Below are positions 35,329-47,183 of a stretch of 64,000 bases of DNA, piece after piece. The first letter of the stretch is position 1. Each line of letters begins with the position of its first letter. Made by a program: the position numbers and the translations under genes. The DNA lies in NCBI GenBank assembly GCA_907165275.2, contig OU015651.1, positions 8,826,501 to 8,890,500 on the forward strand, written 5' to 3'. This stretch comes from Zygaena filipendulae (lineage: Eukaryota > Arthropoda > Insecta > Lepidoptera > Zygaenidae). The notes under the pieces are model-generated. The model was not told where the DNA came from. It searched no databases and saw only the letters and a list, made by a program, of their open reading frames with translations.

Positions 35329-35541
35329 GTGTTTGTTAATTTTTTTTTTACAATGTTCCAGTTAACCCCTCTGCCGATGTCTCTAACACAAAAATGGGCA
35401 TTAAACGTATTTTAAAGAAATATCCCAGTCGTCCTCTCGGGAAATGTCTTTACGACAACGACCGCTGATTCTGTTCCCAATTTATTGTCTCCATTGATTG
35501 AGGATTTTTTTCCAGTAATGATAAAAGTGAATAGAAAAAAT

Positions 35542-35613
35542 GGTAGACAACATAAGATGTAGGCCACAGCTATCAGCGGCGCGAGCTGTGGCCAACTTTT
35601 TATGTTGTCTACC
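35542..35613. repeat. 72-base two-step hairpin
   Basis: GGTAGACAACATAA pairs with TTATGTTGTCTACC, then after a six-base internal loop GGCCACAGCT pairs with AGCTGTGGCC; the loop is ATCAGCGGCGCG. Size and shape resemble a small-RNA precursor, but a decayed foldback element is as likely. Confidence 0.7.
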
Positions 35614-37779
35614 TTTTCTTTTTGCCGCTGCCGCCGCCGCGCCGCCGCCGAGACTGTGGCCAAGGGGTAACGGATGTCACAAAATTAACGCAAGACATCG
35701 GGCAAATGACTTCCACGGCTTTTCCTGCACGTACGCACTCTTCTATGGAAATTTTAATGACCTTTCTGCATTACAGCGCAGCGAAGCAGGGTAGCATTTA
35801 ATTTTCTCTTGTAATGCACGGGTGGTTGCGGACATGTTGACTTTTGACTTCAAATAACCCCTTAAGAAGAAATCTATAATGGTCACACGATCTAGAGGGC
35901 CAATTCTGAACACCAAAACGTGTTTTTAGCGTCTTCAACTGATCGAGTCTCCCTGGATTTTTCAATTGATTTAATTAAAAATTTAAAACACGTTGATTTA
36001 TCGTAAGTCATAACGCTCCATTTATACTGACTCTAATCTCTCAGCTGTCAAATTGTTATTTTTTCAGGAATGCTAACAATTTAATGCAAAAATGGCGGCA
36101 AATTCAAATCTTACAATAATTTTGGGACATATCCTATTAATTATTATGTGTGGTAATTTGAGAAGATACAAAGTGGTAGAATTAAAATAAATGCTTTCAA
36201 CGAGACGAGATACATAAGTACCTATTGAATTTTGACAGTGAACATTCTACCCCAATACCTATAGGTAACTACGGAACATTTCATTCATGTGGGTGGTGTG
36301 ACACTCACTTTAACCGGTTATTATGTAGGTACCTATTACCTATAGGGTGTCGGAGACGATAGATACACACCATAAATCTACTATTAGTTTATGCTTGGAG
36401 CTTCCTAGTTCTTGATGTTGGCTGTGCTAAGGAAATTGGTACCTGTTGCCCGATGCAAAAAGGCTAAGATTTTTCGGGGAACAGCGAGAACTTATTCAGG
36501 TACCTATACACAATATTTAATAATTAAATAATATTTTTCCAAGATTGAGTATAGTTATTAAAATATTTTTTGTTATCTGATTCTCACCTGACACTTTTCA
36601 CAACACTGTCGTCCGCCTACTGCACCTTTACCGTCGTGTTCTAAATATGAAAACAAAAATTTAATCTTCTGACGTAGGCAGAGCGTTCGGCCTTATTAAC
36701 CGATAGGTCGATCTGATCGATATTGATAAATCCTAAACGATAGTCGATTGCCAAGGCTTCTGCCAAAACAGATTTGTGTGTAGTGGAATCAATAAAATAA
36801 AAACAATCAAGTACCTAAATATCCATCTATCGTTGATCTAAAGCGCAAATCAAATCACTTTTGAAACAGATGAAGATAGCGATTGTAACAGTCTTCATGC
36901 TTTATCGTTATTAATTACTTTAATCTTATTTATATGTTTTTAAACTTCCCTTACAGGAAAATTAACATAACATTGATAGATTTGTAAACCTGCTTAAAAG
37001 ACCCAGTTAGAGCCAGTAGGTAAAACTATGTAGGTATATTCACAAAAATTCGTAACTTCGTAACACATCATCCGTGTTACCCTGAAAAAATTAGGTTCGA
37101 TTGCAATGGCAGCGAGGTATAAAACTATTCGTATACTTGGGTAAGTAGGTAGGTACAGGCTAGTTTAGTATTATATTATCTGTGGTACAGGTATACTTAT
37201 AGGTCAAATAATAGTAAGTATACCTACATTTATTATGTATATACGTCAGTCCTTATCGTCGGCCTTTTAAACGTCGCGTCGCGTTGTCAGATTAAAAAAA
37301 CCGAGGTGCATATCGGACCATCGGGTTCTGTAGTAGGTATAAGAAAAACTTTCACAGTTAAAATTGAAAGTTAATTATAGGTATGTAGATAGTTACTAAG
37401 TTTTTTGAATACTTATCTTATCAAACGTATTTTCATTTGAAGTACCTTGGAGCGCTGTGTAATAATGCAAAACTTAAAAAAAACTGAGCAGAGCTTGTAA
37501 TAATATGGGTAGGTAGATGACAACTGAAGTAATAATTGCTTAGGTACATCCTTTTTTTTAAATATGTAATCTGACTGCCCATACACATGATGAATGTTAT
37601 GAGTATCGCTTTTGCCATTTGACTAGAGCAAACCTTAAAAAGATTACAGGTAAGAAGTTATGCTTGCTTGTCTTGATGGTTAAGTTTAAAAGAAAAAAAA
37701 ATATTATAACAAAAAGCAGCAAACATATCTATGTTGTTAGCAGTCTATAACTTAAAAGTGTAAGGCTAGTTTCCTGGGT
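35614..37779. other. gene-free intergenic stretch between copies A and B
   Basis: AT-rich; no exon-like sequence of the copy A/B type and no other gene found. Some TACCTACC runs and short dispersed fragments only. Confidence 0.4.
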
Positions 37780-38085
37780 AAAAAAATCGAAATTCTATTT
37801 AGTCCGTCAGTTAGATAATAAAAAAATAAAAGACACGTATTTTTTGCTTTTTTAAAATAATGGAAATATGCATAGATAAAGCGCATTAAAGTTTAGGGTG
37901 GGGGACTCGTGATGTCACAGCTCGCTATAACGTGCGAACAAACTGTAGCGAGACGTGACGTCATGTGAAATTTCGACTTGATATATCTCCGTTATTTTTT
38001 GGTTACATAAAAAAAAAAATACGTGTCCAATATTTTTTAATAATCTACAAAACGGACTAAAAAAAAAATTTTGGAAACTAGCCTA
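37780..38085 (+). repeat. dispersed repeat, family 3, second copy
   Basis: Same order of words as 9890-10240 (GCGCATTAAAGTTTAGGGTG, GACGTGACGTCATG, ATACGTGTCCAATATTT), same orientation. It lies just downstream of the copy B gene. Confidence 0.6.
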
Positions 38086-38252
38086 TTGTGTGATGTAATT
38101 GTAAGACATGTTTTCACTCTTTCTAATATTACGTTTTTCGTTGCACGTTACTTTGGTGGCCTCGTAAAATTTTTATTTACTGTCAACCAGAGAGAAGGTA
38201 ATCACTATGCTGTCAACTATAATAAAACAAAAGAATTCAAGAAGAAATAAAC

Positions 38253-38258
38253 TTTATT
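38253..38258 (-). terminator. putative polyadenylation signal of copy B
   Basis: Minus-strand AATAAA about 25 bases past the stop codon of the copy B gene. Copy A likewise has AATAAA-like sequence just past its stop, near 30300. Confidence 0.45.
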
Positions 38259-38283
38259 ACTTCAAAAGGGAGCTTAGTACATA

Positions 38284-41200
38284 CTAAAGAATAGTAAGTA
38301 TAAACCTCCAAGATTCAAATTCATTTAGTATAGGATTGAGTATGTCGATCAAAAGCGGGCTGTAAGCTTTTGCTATTGCCTTTTGGAATCTATTGAGATA
38401 AGTTGCGAAGAGGTCTTTTGCCATGCTGTTAAGAATAGTATCTATTTTGCCGTCAAAATCTGTATAACTCTGAAAAAAAAAATGCTATTTCAAATCGATT
38501 TCAGAAAAAGAGCATATACCTAGAGGTATCTCTAATTCTCTACATACTTCTAATTTATTTAAATTTTGGCAGAACGAAGTATTTAGGGTTATGTGCGAGC
38601 ATGTTTGTATACCTATGCGTGTGTTTGATTAGAAGTTCGGAAGATAGAAGAGATCATTTCCAGTTGTTTCTACCTCTTAATGTTCTCAACGTTTCCCATT
38701 CATAACCGCTATACGCTGCATGGTGTCATCGGAACCGAAAGAAGTTATGAGGACGGAAAAACGGAGCTAATTGGTACGAGTACCTACCTAATAATCGTTA
38801 CATCATTACACGTTAGCTAGAAGTTAATTTGAAAGCATCAAATTTTATAAGGCAGGTAATATTTTTTACATTTAAAGGCTTTTTTCACCTGGTTATATCT
38901 GGGGGCACGGTAGTGCCTGGGGCTAGACGAGCCAAGCGAAGCGGGAGCACTACCTATCTTTTCTCGAAGCGCTTCGTTTTTTTGAACCCTTATAACTTGG
39001 GTTTGGATATGTTGTCAATAGCGGACTTATCATACATATAAAGTTTTAATTGCGTAGCTCTTATACTTAATTTTATACTTTACTTTATATTTTATTGATA
39101 TCTAAAAAACCCTGATTTCGTCACTGACTCACTGATGATCATCAAAATTCTTAGGGTATTTCCTAATGTGCTAGAAAGCTGAAAATTGTCATGTAAGCTA
39201 GTATATGTACACAAACAACAATAAAATTATAAAACTTGTTACTTTTATCCCCAACCCCTTAAACTAGGGGATGGAAGTTTGTATGTGAATTCCGCAATTT
39301 TGACTTACAAAAAGAAATGAAATCTCACCAAAAACATTTTCATGTAAAATGATGCCAAGACGAGTCCATATGACGGGTACCTACTCTCAAAAAGTTATCA
39401 GATCTCATGTACCTAGAGCCAAGCTCTACACACCCTAACTCTACAAGGCCTAACTTCTCAAACACTACATCTTAGTCAGAATATGTGGCTTGGCCATTTC
39501 GTTACTGCAAAAACCTTTGTATAACAGAAAAGTAATTAACAGTGGATAAATTTTTCACCTTACGATAGTATTATATTATCTGTGCCTTACAACAGTAAGG
39601 TTCGAATCTGTGCTCAAGTGAATGGAGCGAAATGGCCAAGCCACATATTCTGACTAAGGTGTAGCCTTTGAGAAGTTAGGCCTTGTAGAGTTAGGGTGTG
39701 TAGAGTTATAAACTTGGCTCTACATGAGATCTGATAACTTTTTGAGAGTACCCGTCATATGAACTCGTCTTGGCATCATTTTACATGAAAATGTTTTTGG
39801 TGGGAGCGGGGGGCACGGCAGTGCCCCCACCAAGTCGAGCGTTATATTTACAGGAAAAGGTCTCTTTCACTATAATTTTGATCGTTTATTGGCTACCTAC
39901 TACCTAGTTGTCCTCCGCGGTTTCACCCGTGGTAATTCCGGAGTTCCCGCGGGAATTTCGGGATATAAGGTAGGTATCTACTCGCTATGTCACTCAGGAC
40001 TACCGTAGCTTTCTATAAGTGAAATTTTTTTCAAAATCGGTTCAGTAGAATCAGAGATTATATCCTACAACGTCAAGAACTCACAAACTTTACCTCTTTA
40101 TAATATTAGTACCTATAGACTAGCTGTGCCGCTGGGTTTCACTCGCGTGAATAATAATCCCGCGTGAGTTTCGGAATTCCCGCAGGAACTGCTTTTTTTT
40201 CTAAAATAAAAGTAGTTAAGTTACTCCTTATAATATCAGCTATCTGCCAGTGAAAGTCCAGTTAAAATCGGTCCGGAACAAACAGACAGACAGACCGACG
40301 GACAGACAATTAGAGAAAATTCTTAAAAATTGTTTTTTTTTTTATGTAAATACCGTATACACACTTCCATATGCATTTAATGAAAAGCTGTTAATTTGGA
40401 ATTACAAACAGACACTTATTATTTTATTTATATGTATAGATTTACCCAACTACTGACTAAATTAGACTTTGATTTGTGTTAGATAAGATATACATAACAC
40501 CTGACGATATTACAAAATATTTACCATGGTAGGTAGATACCTACGATGACGAATATTTTTATGAAAATCACTAACTGTTTAGTTCCCTTCGCTTTTATTT
40601 TTAGGTAGATACAGTATGTAAAAATATTAATAAAATTATGTAGGTATACTAGGTACTAATAAAGCTTAAAGATGGACGTAATTTTGCCTTTCGAGGATTT
40701 CGCAAAATATCTTTCTTTAGTCCGTTATTTTTAGGGTTCCTTTATAAGAAAACCACTCTCGTATCCATCTGTCCGTGCGACACAGCATGAAATTTAGCAT
40801 GATGATAGATCCTGATGACGCGCACACAAAATAACTATACATGTGTTATGTAATGTATAAAAATCTGTCTGTTAGTCTGTGTGTTACGCTTTCACGCCAT
40901 AACGGCTCAGCCGATCATCATGAAGTTTTGCATACACGTTTGCAAGGGTACAGAGAAGGATATAGAATACTTTTTATTCCGGAATTCCCACGGGAACTCC
41001 CTACTTATCGCGTGTGAAATCACGGTGAACAGCTAGTAAATTATATTTGTGGATATTACAGTCTAAGGCAAAGGTATAGCCTTACCTCAATTCTTTCAAC
41101 ATTGAACTGCGGGTTTTCAAATCTGTCAATTATTATGGATTTTTCGTTTTCCGATTGTTTTAAATATATTTTTCCCCTGAATCTTAAATTTTGTATTTTA

Positions 41201-42491
41201 ACGCTGAAAAGAAGCAGTGAATAGAGCATGTATAACACTATTGTAATTCAGTCGAAATATTACTAGATATAAGTAAAGCTAGTGGAGTTGTATATACGTA
41301 TAGGCAATATGTCCACATATGTCTACCATTAGATCGACCCGGTTTAGACCCGGGACTTGGGTTACCTTATACTACCCGTCCCGGATACCCGATTCAAACC
41401 CGTAAACGCCTGGGCGCTTACGGGCTTTAAACGGGTTAACGAGTTGATTGCCCATCTATATATATAATAAGGAGAGATTTTATAAGTAAGTACCTACGTG
41501 AAATTCACCAACTTCGTTAACGAATTTTTTGTTCGTCGACGTGTAGTTTGACTTTAATAATAAATAAAGACAAAATAACTTACTCCAACAAACCTCTGCC
41601 TGCTATTGGTAACACATCATTAAAAATGCTGCCATACATTTTATAATAAACTGCAATGTGTAAGCAAAAAGATAGTTGAGATAATTTTAGTTTCTTATGT
41701 ACTAACTAGAAGGTACCTGGTTAGTTAGATTATATTGAGATATAGGTTAAGATTTTCATAAAAATAATTATTGAATATACGGACCAGAAAATAGTGATAA
41801 AAATGGGAGCGAGATGTCAATTTCAAGACTGATTTCATTCTTGTCGAACGAATGCTGACGAATTTCGAAATCCCCCAATCCTTTGAAAACTGCGTTAGAT
41901 ATATTGGCATTCAGTCTGAAAAAAACAATTATAATTAAATCATTCGGTTTTACAACAGGCAAAAAAATTTAATCGAACCTATAACCGACCAAACCAAGCA
42001 GAAGTAACGTTCTAGACTGGATTTTCCCCATATTTATCTAGTATAAATATCTATAATCTCCGAAATACTCAGTAGGTATAAAAAAGAGTACAAATATAAC
42101 AGTCCTAAATAAAACTTCTTTAAGATAGCTTTGGTGTCAACTAACTTTATAAAATCTCCAGTTAAATTTATCTGATTAAATTTAAATTCATAGGGATCCA
42201 TAACTGGTATGTTTCTCTCCTCATCTCCATTCCGCATTATCGTCCTGATAATTTCAAACAGTTGTTTTATTACGGCGTTCACAAGAAAGCTTCTGTTTGG
42301 CTTTACAGCAATATCTGAAAATATGTTACATACACAGAAAAATCTCTGCCTATCACTGAAGAGAATTTAAATAAGTTTTATTGTTCAAATTTAAATTTTG
42401 TGTGAAAAAAGAACATCTTACCGTAGCTTGATGTTGTAACCGAACTAATTACTAAAATATTCACTAAACAAAACCAGATTAAACATTTCAT
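38284..42491 (-). CDS. secreted takeout/JHBP- or group-7-allergen-like protein, copy B, six exons
   Basis: Exons: 42422-42491, 42146-42314, 41785-41915, 41584-41650, 41086-41203, 38284-38469, giving 246 residues from MKCLIWF; an in-frame ATG three codons earlier (42498-42500) is an alternative start. It has a signal peptide, IPVMDPYEF where copy A has IPPLDPLEV, GLGDFEI matching GVGDFKV, and YLKQSENEKSIIIDR matching YLKQSDDGQSVIIDR. Exons 3 and 5 have exactly the lengths of copy A (131 and 118 bases) and all five intron phases agree, so the two are tandem duplicates. The mature part lacks cysteines. The last intron (2.6 kb) contains a large inverted repeat and several mobile-element fragments. 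The exon 2 donor was placed at AA|GTTAGT because it keeps phase and alignment; the exon 3 donor GTCCGT is weak. Confidence 0.8.
39327..39802. repeat. large inverted repeat in the last intron of copy B
   Basis: Arms 39327-39502 and 39628-39802 are close reverse complements (outer CACCAAAAACATTTTCATGT, inner ATATGTGGCTTGGCCATTTC) around a loop of about 125 bases. GC-rich words GGGGGCACGG and GGCAGTGCCCCC lie on or near both sides (38900 and 39810). Confidence 0.8.
39895..41040. repeat. three family 5 copies in the last intron of copy B
   Basis: Copies at about 39895-40110 (minus: CCTCCGCGGTTTCACCCGTG), 40115-40440 (minus, with GACAGACAGACCGACGGACA) and 40840-41040 (plus, ending AACAGCTAGTAAA). 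They help explain why this intron is longer than the matching intron of copy A. Confidence 0.5.
41287..41465. repeat. dispersed repeat with ATTGCC ends
   Basis: TATAGGCAATATGTCCACAT at the left and TTGATTGCCCATCTATATAT at the right are roughly inverted; the middle has CCCGTAAACGCCTGGGCGCT. A related piece is at 56135-56255 in a cher intron. Confidence 0.5.
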
Positions 42492-42934
42492 TTTTGTCAT
42501 ATTTGTATAATTATATATGTAAGTAGATATATGTGGGTATAGATATTTTATGAAGTATGAACAAAAGTAACTATGTAGGTAGGTACGTCTCTCTGTCCAG
42601 TCACAATGAGAGTTTTTTACAATTACCACCGAATATATTTTCGTAACCAGGTTTTTAACAGTAATTTTTCATTGATTAAACTAAAGGTTACGCTTATCTT
42701 TATATTGTTTCGAAAGAAGGATGCTACCTACTCCTGATATCAAACAGTTTACTGGGACAGTCGATGTCTTTGTAGTTGATGTATTTTTCGGATTATTTGC
42801 TCTCCATTTTTTTCAGGAACCAGTTAGTAGGTTGCAGTAACTTTCACTGGACGATTCGCAGTTGTTTTTGCTTACTCATACCTTTACTTAAACATCCAAG
42901 TAAGAATTCACATCTATCCTAATAATCCTACTAA

Positions 42935-43625
42935 TATTATAAACGCGAAAGTTTATAAGAATGTATGGATGGATGGATGGATGGATGTCTGTTACTCTTT
43001 CACGCAAAAACTACTGGATGGATTTAAATGAAACTTTAAAATAAATAAATTTATACATCAGATTAACACATAGGGTACTTTTTATCCCGGAATTCCCGCG
43101 GGAACTCTGAAATTAACGCGGGTGAAACCGCGGGGCACAACTATTACTATAATAAAAGAGTAGAATTCGCGATTCTGTACCTTGAACATTTTTACCTAAA
43201 ATTGAGAGGGGTGATAAAAGAAGAGTAGCCAAGTCCAAAAAACATGTTTTTAAAATTCTTTTCTGTTTGTCTGTCTGTTCGCGATAATCTCCGAATCTAT
43301 TGAACGGATCGTCATGCGATTCTCACAGGTTGATTAAGCTTAGCCTGGAGCTACATATAGGCTTTGTTTCATTGAAATCGGATGTCGGGAAAAAAAGTTG
43401 TTGTATAAAAACCTTTCGCGCGGGTAAAACCGCGGGGCACAGCTAGTCGATAGTAATAGATAATATTATTATTTACTAGCTGTGCCCTGCGGTTTCATCC
43501 GAGGAAATTTCAAAGTTCCCACGGGAATTCCGGGATAAAAAGGATCCTATGTCCTTCTCTTTACCTCTGACAATGTGTGTACAAAATTGCATGATGAGCC
43601 GTTAAGCTGATGGTATCATCATTAA
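42935..43625. repeat. three family 5 copies upstream of copy B
   Basis: 42935-43143 (plus; ATGG-repeat start, ACGCGGGTGAAACCGCGG end), 43145-43447 (plus; GTTTGTCTGTCTGTTCGCGA) and 43472-43625 (minus; CTAGCTGTGCCCTGCGGTTT). Confidence 0.5.
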
Positions 43626-43682
43626 TAATAAGTTCTCGTTACATGACTGTGGTTGGTTCAGCTGGACGGCTGTTCTATACAT

Positions 43683-44033
43683 CGTGTTAATGAATTAACT
43701 GAAAACTAGAAAGTAGTTCGCTCAGAATCAACTAGCGTATCGATCGCACTATGTTTTAATATAGGTTATATTTTTTCATTTTTATTAGCCCATGTCTAAA
43801 TTATTTATAATACAATATTAGGCGCGTACGCCGCCCGCAGCAAAAAAATTCGAACCGGTAGACGCGGGCGTAGCGCTTGGAATTTCATAGATAGGTCACC
43901 TCCAAACTAATGTTGAATAACTTTTAAAGTATAAATTTTTTCGACATAAAGTATATTTTAATAATATTAATGTTTATTTTTTTAAATGGGGTGTATCAGG
44001 TTTTCAGTTAATTCATTAACACGTTGTACGTAT
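43683..44033 (-). mobile_element. non-autonomous DNA element, family 1, copy 2
   Basis: Same terminal inverted repeats and the same interior as 1730-2068, but inverted (GGCGCGTACGCCGCCCGCAG at about 43821). It is slightly longer, with small indels. Found in the intergenic stretch upstream of the copy B gene. Confidence 0.8.
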
Positions 44034-47000
44034 ATATACCTAATGTCGAGAACAATAAACGCCGGTATTTTGATATTTTTGGCAGTACCTACTCCAACGC
44101 TGACGTGTTAGATTAGGTTGGGTTAGAACTTTGATCGCAGTTGACAAAGTCAAGGTTGCTGTGAACGTTAGGTTTGAATTGAAAGTCAAACACTACCGAT
44201 CCACTTTCTATCCTTGGTTTTATAAAAATCCCGGCCGTTTGTAAACTGGCGAATTATTCAATATGTTGACGTCACATCGATTTCTTCATTGAAGTAGATA
44301 CGTTATCTCCAAGTGGTAGCCTAATTGATACATTTTCCCATGATATTTAGATACTAATGATGATTAATACATCTCTCTTCTGCCACAACCTCCGACAACG
44401 ATTCCGGTTTCTTCAAGACAACGACTGTTACAGACTCTTTGAATGTAGGTAGTAGGTACCCATAATATAATTTGAAAAAAGAATATATGATTGGACAATA
44501 TAAAAATATAATGGATAATATTGGTGTGTTTATTTAAATACCATAAATACTAGCTTTAAGCTCTTGAAACAACGACAAATCATATTTAAAAACTTCAACT
44601 TCGATTTTGGTTCCGATAAATTACCTCGTAACATCCGTAGTATTTATTTATATTTTTTATTGTCTGCCTTTAGCATAACAATTCAAGTTGCACACTATAG
44701 TTATAGCCATTATTTTGTTACATTTGGAAACCTTGACACCATTATTCCTGCGTCAAGTATACGTGGGTAATTAATATAACTTTAATTAAATTTCAATTTA
44801 ATTTAATTTAATTGAGTTTAATGGACGTTTGAATGGTATAATCAGAGACAGTAGGTAGATTTTTCACATAAGAAAGGTCCTTACCAATACGTATAAATAT
44901 GACTCGCGGCCTTGGTTGACTGATTTTATGCAGTAGGGTATTACCTAATTTTATTCAGTGGTTTTTAAAAACTCAATAAATAATGCAATGACACATCAGA
45001 CATGGTCGGTTAGACGTCCATTCAGATTTGTCAATTTAATGCTTTATGTCTCTGGGATATGGAATACCTAAATGGGTCAATGACTCTGTTCCACAGTCTA
45101 TAAGTAGAGCGTGACGAAAGGAAGCCCGTCGAAAATCAATTAAACGATATTTATTTATAAACCTTCCGTCTGTTACTTACCTAAGTACTTACCGATTTTT
45201 TATTTCTCGACTCCGCCAAGACTCCACGAACCCATGTACCTACTTTAATCTTGTAACTTTTTGGCGTTCCTATACCTTAGGAACTCATTGGTGTATGAGA
45301 TTTGGATCCATCATCTGATTTGCAAATCATCATCGTTCACATTTCATAACTTGTTTGATTGAGACTTGGAAAGGGTGAACGCTAGTCTTTGCATCTAGCA
45401 CCTAATACAATATTACGATTTACGAGTACCTTACTCACTTAGGCAATATGTATTTGTTACTGAGGATTAAGTAGATACAGTATGCTGTTAAGGCCGTTAT
45501 CGTGTAGGTATAAAGTTTCAAATCCTTAGTATTTTTATGACTACACACATTACACATAGCTACTCTTACTGAATTAGTCACTGACTCATACTCTGTTTAT
45601 TAATAGTGGAGGGAAAATGAGAAATACAAACATTTTCTCATTGCGTGGCAGCGTGCGTGGATGGTTTGTTGATGTTGTGGCGTCTGCTTTGTATTGATAT
45701 CGCCTTACTCAATCGTAGGTAAATTTTAATTATCAGCTAGTAGGTGTATGTAAGTGCTTACTTTCTTATGAGCAACGATCTTTCGATAAAGAAAATTTGT
45801 ATGTTAGGTAGGTTTTGCACACCTCCATGGTAGAGTCGTGAGTTTGGTTTCCATATCTAGGGGTTTATAGCTTGAAAATTCTCTAATTTTGTGTAAATAC
45901 TTATTTATTTTTATTTATTCATTCTTTATTGCTCAAAAAAGTACAAATGGCGAACTTAATGCCTTGCGGCATTTTCTACCAGTTGGCATTGATAACAAGA
46001 CAAAAAGAGTAATATTCATTCGAATTTGGTCTCAGTTTGGTGTTCATAATAGTTTATGATAGTTATGTATATTTAAAGCAATCATTATCTAGGCACCATA
46101 GCAGTCAGACAAACATTCGTTTGTAGAGTTGTAATAAGGTAGGTAGGTACCTACTTAAACATTCAATGTTGATTTCATTCGTGTTGGGTATATCACAGCA
46201 TTAATGAGGAACATGAAATAATCATTACCTACTCATTATCACGCGCACTAGTTTTGTAGATAAGTATCTGTAAGACATTGTTCGAATAGATTTCGATGAA
46301 AGAATATTTTTCTATAGGTACTTAAAACATTGTGATAGATAACACGTAGAAGTAACGCACAAAATTAAGTAGCTACGCAATTAAGTTAGCTACATAAGTA
46401 GGTAGCTACGTATATCTACTTTTTACCTTTGGGATTTAGTTCATAAGAAAGACATTAGGTACCTACCTGACTTTCCTATTCGACCGACCACAATTTTAAA
46501 CAAGATGAGACAAAATGATAGCGAATTTGGTACGATCACTACTAACAGATGGTGATGACCTCACACAAAGTAAACTAGGTCTACGATAATATGAATAAGT
46601 ATGTGATTGAGTAGGTATATCGGTTGCTCTGAAATTCGGAACAATATTCGGTCATATACCCACGTCCGATGGGGGCCTATAGTACCTAGCTGCGAATACT
46701 CAATGTACCTACAGTCTATATGTATTTATTCTTCTGTCCATCAGTCTTCATCTAGTTTGGTTCCCGCGTTGTTGCTCGGGACGCGCTCTACATAATCCTG
46801 TTAACATTTAGTTACAAAATAATAAATCTTTCGTTACCTACCTTATTACATAGTTTTCCCGCTGAAACCCACCTAAAGAGGTACTTAGGTATCTACAGTC
46901 TAGATTATGCAAGTGTTTTAAAAACGAAAAAAAAAAAACGAAATATCAATCAAAGGAGTTATTTACAATATAGTATAGTATTAATTATCTTATATGTGAC

Positions 47001-47160
47001 AATATTGTGATAAAAAACGAAACGGTAATTTTGATGTTTTTACGAGTATAAGTTCACGTAGGTATATATCATAATAGATGATATACTGACCAAAGTAGGT
47101 ATTTACTAAAAGGATAAATAATCAAACAGTCAAGAATAAAATTTAGGTTGGTACCTACTT
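44034..47160. other. gene-free intergenic stretch
   Basis: AT-rich; apart from the retroelement end at about 45903 nothing can be supported. A 68-codon plus frame at 44564 has no recognisable features. Confidence 0.45.
45903..46010. mobile_element. probable retroelement end
   Basis: TTTATTTATTCATTCTTTAT then AAGTACAAATGGCGAACTTA and TGCCTTGCGGCATTTTCTAC, a recurrent lepidopteran retroelement terminus. No coding part remains. Confidence 0.4.
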
Positions 47161-47183
47161 ATTAGGTATCGACAGCGAATAAT

